Of a stretch of DNA of 64,000 nucleotides, positions 28,074 to 35,659 are shown one piece after another (positions within the stretch are counted from its first letter, which is position 1; every line of letters begins with the position of its first letter). Below the pieces are notes generated by a model, which was not told the origin of the DNA, did no database searches, and saw only the letters and a list, made by a program, of their open reading frames with translations. The stretch comes from Roseiflexus sp. RS-1 (GTDB lineage Bacteria > Chloroflexota > Chloroflexia > Chloroflexales > Roseiflexaceae). The stretch covers positions 248,001-312,000 of the forward strand of contig NC_009523.1 of NCBI RefSeq assembly GCF_000016665.1, in the 5' to 3' direction. The position numbers and the translations under genes are program-made.

Positions 28074-29678
28074 ATGCGCCGTGAGCATGCGCGTGCGATC
28101 CTTTTCCCCCTTGTTCGTCTCCCCTGGTTGCTCATTGTGCTGGCGCTGATTGCGTATGGTGCGGTGCTGGCGGGCGGCATCGTCCCTGCACTGACCGGTG
28201 CTGCGGTGAGCGGCATCGCGATGTTCACCCTGGGCGCGGCGCTTGCGATATACACCGGTATGCGCGTTGGCGCGGCGCCGGTGCGGTTGGGCGGGCGCGC
28301 TGCGTCGGCGCGGCGCGCCTATCTGACGCTTGCCTTTGCCGCCACAGGCGTGCTCTATCTGGCGGTCATTTTTGGAGCGATCAACACGAGTGCCGGCACG
28401 TTGTGGACGTGCCAGACATGGCCCGGTTGCGCGATGACCGGCGATAGTGCCTGGCTTGCGCTGGCGCACCGCGGGCTGGCGGGCGGCGCAACCCTGCTGA
28501 TTGCGGCGCTTGCGGTGCAAACCTGGCGCATCCGGCACGAGCGTTCGCTGCGGATCGCTGTTGCCTGGGCGCTGGGGCTGATGCTGATACAGAATCTGGT
28601 CGGTCTGGCGCAGGTGCTGCTGGCGCAGGGCGGCGAATCGCAGCCGGTGGCAGTCGCGCGCCTGATGCACCTGGGGCTGAGCGCAACGGCGTGGGGGGCG
28701 CTGGTTGTGCTGACAACGCTGGCGTTGCGGCGACCGTTTCCCGCTGTGGCGCTACTGCGCCCGGCGCATGTGGCGCGCCCCGGCATGACCGACACGGTGT
28801 TGCTGGAGGGTAAGCCGTCGCTGCTGAAGGACTATATCAGTCTGACCAAGCCAGGGGTGATTTCGCTGCTTATTCTGACAACGATCACCAGCATGTACAT
28901 CACACCGGCTGGCATTCCGGAGTTGTCGCTGGTGCTGTGGACGACGCTCGGCGGCTGGTTGATGGCGTCCGGCTCGCACTCCATCAATTGTTATCTGGAT
29001 AAAGATATCGACGTGAACATGGGGCGCACGGGTCGCCGTCCGATTCCGAGCGGGCGCATCCCGGCGTGGCACGCGCTGGCGCTGGGCATTGCGCTTGGCG
29101 TCGTGGCGTTCGTTATTCTGGCGTTGTTTGTGAACCTGCTGGCGGCGATACTGGCGCTGGCTGGCTTCCTCTACTATGTTTTCATCTACACGATCTGGCT
29201 GAAGCGCACCTCGAAGCACAATATCGTCATTGGCGGCGGTGCAGGCGCATTTCCGCCACTGGTCGGCTGGGCGGCGGTCACCGGTTCGCTTGCGCCGGAG
29301 GCGTTGCTGCTCTGGTTGATCGTCTTCTTCTGGACGCCACCTCACTTCTGGGCGCTGGCGCTCATCCGGCAGAAGGATTATGCCCGCGCTGGCGTGCCGA
29401 TGCTGCCGGTGGTGGAAGGCGATCAGGAAACACGCCGCCAGATTGTGATCTACACCCTGTCGATGCTGGCGCTCACGGCGCTGCCTCCGGTGCTGGGGAT
29501 GCTCGGATGGGCCTACCTGATGAGCGCGGCAGTGTCCGGCGGCCTGTTCCTGCACTATGCGCTCAAACTGCGCCGCGACGGAACGACCACAACCGCCTGG
29601 GCGCTGTACAAGTATTCGCTGCTCTACCTGGCGATCCTTTTCGTGGCAATGGCGGTGGATCGTGTGGTGTTTGCGTGA
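28074..29678 (+). CDS. ctaB: Heme A synthase-like domain fused to protoheme IX farnesyltransferase
   Basis: 534 residues in two parts. Residues 1-~230 have seven or so helices with CtaA/COX15 features: TCQTWPGCA (paired Cys), a His in ALAHRGLAGG and another in RLMHLGLSA. Residues ~245-534 are a complete UbiA-type prenyltransferase, with the NCYLDKDIDVNMGRTGRRPI Asp-rich motif and a second in EGDQETRRQ. The C-terminal part makes heme O from heme B; the N-terminal part would oxidise it to heme A for cytochrome oxidase. The ATG at 28074 follows CAGGAGGG; the ORF extends upstream without a site. Confidence 0.93.
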   Translation: MRREHARAILFPLVRLPWLLIVLALIAYGAVLAGGIVPALTGAAVSGIAMFTLGAALAIYTGMRVGAAPVRLGGRAASARRAYLTLAFAATGVLYLAVIFGAINTSAGTLWTCQTWPGCAMTGDSAWLALAHRGLAGGATLLIAALAVQTWRIRHERSLRIAVAWALGLMLIQNLVGLAQVLLAQGGESQPVAVARLMHLGLSATAWGALVVLTTLALRRPFPAVALLRPAHVARPGMTDTVLLEGKPSLLKDYISLTKPGVISLLILTTITSMYITPAGIPELSLVLWTTLGGWLMASGSHSINCYLDKDIDVNMGRTGRRPIPSGRIPAWHALALGIALGVVAFVILALFVNLLAAILALAGFLYYVFIYTIWLKRTSKHNIVIGGGAGAFPPLVGWAAVTGSLAPEALLLWLIVFFWTPPHFWALALIRQKDYARAGVPMLPVVEGDQETRRQIVIYTLSMLALTALPPVLGMLGWAYLMSAAVSGGLFLHYALKLRRDGTTTTAWALYKYSLLYLAILFVAMAVDRVVFA

Positions 29679-29992
29679 TGGCGGAATACCGAACGGTGAA
29701 CGCGACCTGAGCAAGCATATCGAATGGTACGGAACATGGACGGATGCACCTGATCCAGGGCGCGTGTTCGTGACGTGGCGTGGGGGGCGCGAGACGCGGG
29801 TCGAGAAGCGGTTGCTTCTCCCCGCGTCGTTCGTTTTGGAGCGCGGGCATCCTGCTCTCGTAGACGCGACAGGGGCGGGACGCCCTCGCTCCCAGGCGCA
29901 CGTGTTACCCTTGGTGTGAACAGTTCCTCTTACCTCGCATAATTGCTGCATCGTGTGGTATCATACATACGAAACCAACACCGCACATCCCG
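29679..29992. other. Intergenic region with a hairpin and possible -10
   Basis: No gene seen. A stem-loop GAGAAGCGGTTGCTTCTC lies near 29801-29818 without a T tract. A TATCAT -10-like box at 29959-29964 precedes the next ATG by 29 bp, so that message would have a short leader with no clear ribosome site. A GC-rich dyad related to dispersed repeats occupies about 29838-29900. Confidence 0.4.
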
Positions 29993-30811
29993 ATGATCGA
30001 AACACCAGTTCGTTCGCCGACTGAAGCATTCTGTGCAACAAGCCGTCTGCGCTACAGCGTTGCCGGTGGCGGTGAACGTGGAGTGGTGCTGTTGCACGGT
30101 TGGGGCGACACAAAAGAGATCTGGCACGCCACATGCGCCGTGCTGTCATCGCGCGCCCGCGTTTTTGCCCCCGATCTCCCCGGTCACGGCGGCTCGCCGC
30201 TCGACGGCGCCGAACGGATGCAGCAGGTCGCAGAGCGCGTTGCAACGTTCTGCACAGCGCACGGGTTGACCTCGTTTGCGCTTGTGGGGCACTCCATGGG
30301 GGGCAATGTTGCACTGGAACTGACGCTGACGCATCCGCAGATGGTCGAACGGCTGGCGCTGGTGGCGCCTGCGGCGCTGGGGACGGCAATGCCGCCCTAC
30401 ACGCGCCTGTTCTTGCAGGACGGATATGGGTGGGCAGCCCTGCGCGCATCGCTCCTCTTCTACCGCAGGGTGGATGCGCTGGCGCGCCAGTGGCGACCGA
30501 TCACCGCCATGACCCGCATCCTTCCCGGAGTCCGTCGCGCAGCATTCGCTGCCCATCACGACCCGGAAGGTTTGCATCGTCTGCTGAATGCGCTGTTCGC
30601 CAATTCGCTCGACGGTCGACTGGACCGGGTGCGCGTGCCAACCCTGGTGATCAACGGCGATCTCGATGCCGTCGTGCCGTCCCGTCTGTCGCAGCGCGTG
30701 GCGGCAGCTATTCCGGAAGCGCGCTTCGCGCTGGTGCGGGGAGCGCTGCACCATCCGATGGACGAGCAACCGGAAGCGTTTCAGCGTCTGTTGCTGGAGT
30801 TTCTGACCTGA
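29993..30811 (+). CDS. Alpha/beta hydrolase
   Basis: 272 residues with the complete catalytic triad visible: nucleophile Ser101 in GHSMGG, acid in VINGDLDAVVP and His in RGALHHPMDE. The oxyanion strand is VVLLHGWGDTKEIW. The family includes esterases, lipases and C-C hydrolases; substrate unknown. First gene of a five-gene run; its stop overlaps the next start (TGATG). Confidence 0.88.
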   Translation: MIETPVRSPTEAFCATSRLRYSVAGGGERGVVLLHGWGDTKEIWHATCAVLSSRARVFAPDLPGHGGSPLDGAERMQQVAERVATFCTAHGLTSFALVGHSMGGNVALELTLTHPQMVERLALVAPAALGTAMPPYTRLFLQDGYGWAALRASLLFYRRVDALARQWRPITAMTRILPGVRRAAFAAHHDPEGLHRLLNALFANSLDGRLDRVRVPTLVINGDLDAVVPSRLSQRVAAAIPEARFALVRGALHHPMDEQPEAFQRLLLEFLT

Positions 30812-31626
30812 TGGATCTGACGCGCACAACCGTTGTCGTTGCCGGAAGTGCGCCTGTGCGTTTGAGCGTCATTGATGTTGCACCGACCGCGCCTGTACGC
30901 GGTACGATGGTGTTCATTCACGGCGCCGGCGGGTGCGCCGAACAATGGTTGCCGCAGGCGACCTGCTTTGCCCGCAACTACCGTGTTGTTGCGTTCGACC
31001 TGCGCGGTCACGGTCAATCCGAAGCGCCGCGTTCCGCCTATACGCCGGAGGAGTTTCTGTGGGATTTCACCCAACTGCTCGACCGTCTCGAGATCCGCGA
31101 GCCGTTTCTCCTGATGGCGCACTCCTTCGGCGGACCGATTGCGCTGACATTCACCGCCGCGCAACCGCATCGCGTCGCCCGACTGACCCTCGTGGCGACT
31201 GCGCCGGAGATCCATCTGCATCCTGTGCTGGAAACCGTGCTGAAATTGCCGATCCCGCTCACCGCTCTCGAACGGTTGCGTCCGATCCTTGCGCCCAAAC
31301 TGCATGCGCCGCTGTTCGTTATCAAGCGTGTGCTGGCGGGAACACTCTTTCCCTGGCGCGGATGGGATCTGCTCCCGCAGATCACCACGCCGACCCTTAT
31401 TATTGGAGGACAGTTCGATTTCATCGTGCCGACGTCGGCGCTGCAACGGATGCACCGTCTCTTGCCCGATTCGCAACTGGAAATCATCAGGTACGCCCGT
31501 CATCTGCCGCAACTCGAACGCCCGAAAGCGGTCAACCGCGCCATCGAACGCTTCATCGGCGTGCGTCGAAGCTGGCGCGGCGACATTGAGGGCGAAGATG
31601 TCTTCTGGGAGGAAGGTCTTCCATGA
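30811..31626 (+). CDS. Alpha/beta hydrolase, second paralogue
   Basis: 271 residues. Nucleophile Ser105 sits in MAHSFGG (Ala where Gly is usual), acid in IIGGQFDFIVP, and His in YARHLPQLERP. The N-terminal strand is GTMVFIHGAGGCAEQW. Distinct from its neighbour beyond the fold, so not a recent duplication. The start overlaps the previous stop and its own stop overlaps the ACT gene, suggesting translational coupling. Confidence 0.87.
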   Translation: MDLTRTTVVVAGSAPVRLSVIDVAPTAPVRGTMVFIHGAGGCAEQWLPQATCFARNYRVVAFDLRGHGQSEAPRSAYTPEEFLWDFTQLLDRLEIREPFLLMAHSFGGPIALTFTAAQPHRVARLTLVATAPEIHLHPVLETVLKLPIPLTALERLRPILAPKLHAPLFVIKRVLAGTLFPWRGWDLLPQITTPTLIIGGQFDFIVPTSALQRMHRLLPDSQLEIIRYARHLPQLERPKAVNRAIERFIGVRRSWRGDIEGEDVFWEEGLP

Positions 31627-32078
31627 GTCGTTTGTACGATCCACGCCTGCCCGACATCCTGCGGCGTATGCGCTGGTCGGCACTGCCGGAACGCTACGTT
31701 CTGGCGGGGATCGACCCGCGCGAGTCGGCGGTTGCGATCCGCCTGCTGGGAGGTCTGCGCGCGCGTCTGTGGCAGTTGTTCGTCGCACCCGATACCATCA
31801 CCTTCATTCTGCCGGAGAGTGACTGGCGCAGTCTCAGTCCGGCATTTCCGCGCGCCCGCGTCGAACGTCCGTATCGGGTAGTCAGTTTCGAGATCGATCT
31901 GCCGCCCGACCTGACCGGATTCCTTGCGGTTATCAGCGAGGCGCTGGCGGCGGCGTCCGTGCCCATCGTTGCAATTTCCGGGTTCAGCCGCGATCATCTG
32001 CTGGTGCGTGAAGCTGATCTCGATCGCACACTGGCGACACTCGATGCACTGGTATCGTCCGCAGCGGCGGAGAGGTGA
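31623..32078 (+). CDS. ACT-domain protein (CASTOR/ACT_7-like)
   Basis: 151 residues with two ACT-like halves; the second contains the recognisable PIVAISGFSRDHLLVREADLD. ACT domains bind small ligands, often amino acids, and regulate partner enzymes. There is no catalytic domain, so it may sense a metabolite for this operon. It overlaps both neighbours by ATGA/GTGA junctions. Confidence 0.8.
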   Translation: MSRLYDPRLPDILRRMRWSALPERYVLAGIDPRESAVAIRLLGGLRARLWQLFVAPDTITFILPESDWRSLSPAFPRARVERPYRVVSFEIDLPPDLTGFLAVISEALAAASVPIVAISGFSRDHLLVREADLDRTLATLDALVSSAAAER

Positions 32079-33766
32079 GTTCAACCGATATGGCTGCACG
32101 TCCCTGGCTTGCCTGGTATGATCCCGGCGTTCCTGCCGGGATCGTTGTGCCGGATAGCACATTGCCCGATCTGTTGGCGACAGCAGCGCGCGAATATCCG
32201 GCTGCGCCGGCAATCCTGTTTTACGGGCGGGTGATCGACTATGCCATATTCGACCGCCTGGCAACCCGCTTTGCCGTTGCTCTGCGCAACGCCGGTGTTG
32301 CGCCCGGCGAGCGCGTGGCGCTGGTGTTGCCCAACATTCCACAGGCGCCTGTCGCATACTACGGAGCGCTGCGCGCTGGCGCCATCGTTGTGCTCACCAA
32401 CCCGATCTTCGAGGCGGGCGGTCTTGTACGCCAGCTTACCGATGCTGGCGCGACCACCCTGGTGGCATTGAGCATGTTCCATCCGCTGGTCACAGCTGTT
32501 CGCGAACGCGCCAGCGTGCATCGGGTCATCTATACCAATCTGAAGGAATTTCTTCCGCCAGGGCAGCGACGCCTGTTTACGCTGCTGCGTCAGGAACGTG
32601 AGGGTCACCGTGTCCCCACCGACGAGGCGCGCCGCGCACTCTGGATGGCGCATATGCTGGCGGATACTGCCGCTGCACCGCTGCCATCGCGCGATCCTGA
32701 TGAACCTGCGGCAATTCTGTACACCGGCGGCACGACCGGTGAAGCGAAAGGGGTGGTGCATACCCATCGCAGTCTCGTCGCCAATGCGCTGCAAGTCGCC
32801 GCATGGTTTCCCGCAGCACGTCGCGGCGCCGAACGGGTTGTCTGTGTGCTTCCATTCTCACATGCCTATGGGATGACCGCCTGCATGAACTTTTCGGTTG
32901 CGATTGCAGCGGCGATGATCCTGTTGCCGACGTTCGAGACTGCTCACGTGCTGCATGCCATTCGCCGGGAACGCGCCACGATCTTCCCCGGCGTTCCGCC
33001 GATGTATGCCGCAATTGCGGAGATGAGCAATGCACGACGCTACGGGCTGTCATCGTTGCGCGCCTGCATCAGCGGCGCCGCCCCACTGCCGATAGAAGTG
33101 CAGGAAGGATTCGAGCGCGTCACCCGCGCCCGCCTGGTCGAAGGGTATGGATTGACCGAGGCGGGTCCGGTGACGCATGCCAATCCCCTGGGATCAGCGC
33201 ACGAGCGCTACGCGACCATCGGCATACCCCTGCCATCGACCGATGCGAAGATCGTTGATGCGACCACCGGCGCCGATCTGCCGCCGGGACGTATTGGTGA
33301 GTTGCTGGTACGTGGTCCGCAGGTTATGCAGGGATATTGGAACCGCCCGGACGATACCGCAGATGCCTTCACGCCGGATGGATGGCTGCGCACAGGCGAC
33401 ATGGCGCGGATGGACGCCGACGGTTTCTTTCAGATCATCGAACGCAAAAAGGATGTTATCATCGCCGGACCGTACAACATCTACCCGCGCGACATCGAAG
33501 AAGTGCTCTATCAGCACCCCAAAGTGCTGGAAGCTGCGGTTGCCGGCATTCCACGACCCGAGGGACGCCCGGATCTGCGCGCCTTTGTTGTCCTGCGGAA
33601 AGGAGAACACGCCACTGCCGACGAAATTATCGAGTTTCTCCGCGAGCGCCTGAGCGCGCACAAGGTTCCGCATATCGTCGAATTTCGCGATGCGCTGCCG
33701 CGGTCGTTCATCGGCAAGGTGCTGCGGCGCGCGCTGATCGACGACGACCGTCAGAAGAACGCATAA
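32075..33766 (+). CDS. Long-chain fatty-acid-CoA ligase-type AMP-binding enzyme
   Basis: 563 residues. Activates a carboxylic acid through an acyl-adenylate and transfers it to CoA. P-loop YTGGTTGEAKGVVHTH is at about 215-230, followed by GYGLTEAGPVTH, the hinge RTGDMARMDADGFF with IIERKKD, and the C-terminal catalytic Lys in SFIGKVLRR. The GTG at 32075 overlaps the ACT stop; an ATG at 32090 is an alternative start. With two hydrolases in the operon, release and reactivation of acyl groups is a plausible joint role, but this is inference. Confidence 0.92.
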   Translation: MSSTDMAARPWLAWYDPGVPAGIVVPDSTLPDLLATAAREYPAAPAILFYGRVIDYAIFDRLATRFAVALRNAGVAPGERVALVLPNIPQAPVAYYGALRAGAIVVLTNPIFEAGGLVRQLTDAGATTLVALSMFHPLVTAVRERASVHRVIYTNLKEFLPPGQRRLFTLLRQEREGHRVPTDEARRALWMAHMLADTAAAPLPSRDPDEPAAILYTGGTTGEAKGVVHTHRSLVANALQVAAWFPAARRGAERVVCVLPFSHAYGMTACMNFSVAIAAAMILLPTFETAHVLHAIRRERATIFPGVPPMYAAIAEMSNARRYGLSSLRACISGAAPLPIEVQEGFERVTRARLVEGYGLTEAGPVTHANPLGSAHERYATIGIPLPSTDAKIVDATTGADLPPGRIGELLVRGPQVMQGYWNRPDDTADAFTPDGWLRTGDMARMDADGFFQIIERKKDVIIAGPYNIYPRDIEEVLYQHPKVLEAAVAGIPRPEGRPDLRAFVVLRKGEHATADEIIEFLRERLSAHKVPHIVEFRDALPRSFIGKVLRRALIDDDRQKNA

Positions 33767-33770
33767 CGTT

Positions 33771-34835
33771 ATGAACAGCATCTCTCGTCTTGCTGCGGCG
33801 CACGCCGCCGCCCGATCGCTGGTTGCGTCCGGGCGCATTCCGGGTGTAGTGGTCGCTCTGGCAGTCGGCAACCGGCAGCCGGATATCTGTGCAGTCGGTT
33901 CGGATGCCGACGGACGTCCGCTTACCCCCGACGATCTCTTTCCGGTTGCCTCGATCACGAAACTCGCGACCGCGCTCGCCGTTCTGCGTCTGGTTGATCG
34001 CGGATTGATCGCGCTCGACGATCCGGTTGACCGGTTTCTCCATCGGGAAGCGCCGCATCCCGGCGTTACCATCCGTCGTCTGCTCTGCCACACTGCCGGA
34101 TTTCCCATCGACCTGAGCAGCGACGATGCTCCTTACGAACCGGGATTGACGTGGGAGGCGCTGGGGCGGGCATGCCTGCGGGCGAAACTGCGCCACCAAC
34201 CGGGAACGGAGGTGCTCTACAGCAATATCGGCTACGGATTGCTGGCGCTGGTTGTGGAAGCGCGCGCCGGCGCGCGTTTTCGTGATGCGTTACGTAACCT
34301 GGTGCTGACGCCGCTCGGTATCGAAGGGTATCTGGGAGAAGAACCGCCGCGCGCGCCGGCGCGCATCGCTGATGTGCGCGGACGTCACCGCGCAACAGCA
34401 CTGGAACCGTTCAACTCGACGTTCTGGCGATCACTGGCGCTGCCGTGGGCTGGACTGATCACGAACGCAGCCGGCGCCCTGGCGCTGGTGCGCGCGTTTC
34501 GTGGGCATCCGCCGGGTTTTCTCAGTCCACCCCTGCGCACTGCGGCGGTCACCGATCAGACGGGTCATTTGCCGGGAGGGTTCATCGAGCCGTTGTGGTG
34601 GGATCGCTGCCCGTGGGGATTGGGACCGGAAGTGCGCGGCGTGAAGGAACCGCACTGGCTGCCGTCGAGTGTCGGCGCCGATTCGTTCGGGCACACCGGC
34701 GCGTCGGGATGCCTGGCGTGGGCGGCGCCGGGCGCTGATGTTGCCTGGGCAATCCTCGGCGCGCGCACCGCCGATAACGGCTGGTTGTTGCGCCATTCGC
34801 GGACGATCAGTGCAGCAGTGGCGGGGGAGCGTTGA
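33771..34835 (+). CDS. Serine hydrolase, class C beta-lactamase/penicillin-binding fold
   Basis: 354 residues. SxxK is at Ser61-Lys64 (VASITKLAT), the Tyr-x-Asn motif in LYSNIGYGLL (about 148), and the third motif is HTG in FGHTGASGC. No signal peptide is visible, so it is probably a cytoplasmic esterase or peptidase rather than a cell-wall enzyme. Last gene of the 29993-34835 run. Its stop codon lies at the first unit of a GTTGAAG/GTGGGAAG tandem repeat. Confidence 0.86.
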   Translation: MNSISRLAAAHAAARSLVASGRIPGVVVALAVGNRQPDICAVGSDADGRPLTPDDLFPVASITKLATALAVLRLVDRGLIALDDPVDRFLHREAPHPGVTIRRLLCHTAGFPIDLSSDDAPYEPGLTWEALGRACLRAKLRHQPGTEVLYSNIGYGLLALVVEARAGARFRDALRNLVLTPLGIEGYLGEEPPRAPARIADVRGRHRATALEPFNSTFWRSLALPWAGLITNAAGALALVRAFRGHPPGFLSPPLRTAAVTDQTGHLPGGFIEPLWWDRCPWGLGPEVRGVKEPHWLPSSVGADSFGHTGASGCLAWAAPGADVAWAILGARTADNGWLLRHSRTISAAVAGER

Positions 34836-34985
34836 AGGTGGGAAGGTTGAAGGTGGGAAGGTTGAAGGTGGGAAGGTTGAAGGTGGGAAGGTTGAAGGTG
34901 GGAAGGTTGAAGGTGGGAAGGTGGGAAGGTTGAAGGTGGGAAGGTTGAAGGTTGAACGTTGAAGGTTGAACGTTGAACGTCAGGC
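34833..34985. repeat. 15-bp tandem repeat (GTTGAAGGTGGGAAG)
   Basis: About seven near-perfect 15-bp units, each a 7-mer GTTGAAG plus an 8-mer GTGGGAAG, then decaying into GTTGAAC/GTTGAAG heptamers. It begins within the stop codon of the serine hydrolase. Open frames through it are low-complexity and not considered genes. Confidence 0.93.
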
Positions 34986-35027
34986 AGGTGGGAAGCCCGA
35001 TCGGTCGGCAGGTTTGGATGATACGAT

Positions 35028-35145
35028 TCAGTTCCCGGTTCTCAGTTCCTGGTGCTCAGTTCCTGGTGCTCAGTTCTCGGCTATCGGCTATCGGCTATCG
35101 GCTATCGGTTCCCGGTTCTCGGTTCCCGGTTCTCGGTTCTCACCA
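35028..35145. repeat. Heptamer tandem repeats (GGTTCTC and CTATCGG types)
   Basis: 7-bp units GGTTCTC, GGTTCCC, AGTTCCT and a run of CTATCGG. The first type is the complement of the GAACCRR blocks at 6.6 and 7.0 kb; the second also occurs at 20.7-20.9 kb. Confidence 0.88.
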
Positions 35146-35227
35146 GACCGCAACAAAGACGTTCAGGCAGGCGTATTATCGTCAGGGAAAAGGAACACTG
35201 AGCGCGTGAAAGAAAACGAGGTCAGCA

Positions 35228-35656
35228 ATGAACGGGAATGGCTATCGAAACAGTTCAGGCGGGTTGAGCATTCCACCAATCTACCTGTATATTGGCATTG
35301 GTATTCTGGCAGTCATCATCATATCGGTCATCGGCGGATTGTTGAGCGCCGGGGTGCAGGCATATTTTGCGGTTGCAGCGGGCGCACTCCTGGTGCTGGC
35401 AAACCTGCGCGACCTGCTGAGCGGCGCAGGCAGCAGCGCCGCCTTGATGAATACCATGGTCGGCGCGGGGCTTATCTTTTTCTTCCTGGGCAGCGCCTTC
35501 GGCTGGGTCTGGTACATTCCTGCGCTGCTGCTGCTGGTTGCGGCGACTCCGCTTGCACTGCGGCGCGCCGATGTGTACAACGTCTACCTGGGCGCCGCGC
35601 GCTCGATGGCGGTCAATGTGCGTCGCGCCGTGGGCGGGCGCACCCGCCTGCCGTAA
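35228..35656 (+). CDS. Hypothetical small membrane protein
   Basis: 142 residues with four likely helices at about 15-40, 43-63, 72-90 and 92-112 and a basic tail. The family is not recognised. The ATG follows an ACGAGGTC site 6 bp upstream. It converges on the sensor kinase gene with only 3 bp between the stops. Confidence 0.72.
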   Translation: MNGNGYRNSSGGLSIPPIYLYIGIGILAVIIISVIGGLLSAGVQAYFAVAAGALLVLANLRDLLSGAGSSAALMNTMVGAGLIFFFLGSAFGWVWYIPALLLLVAATPLALRRADVYNVYLGAARSMAVNVRRAVGGRTRLP

Positions 35657-35659
35657 GCG

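Noticed and set aside
34669-34985. Gly-Lys-Val-Glu repeat protein
   Set aside because: The frame is just the 15-bp tandem repeat read through from an alternative frame of the hydrolase gene.
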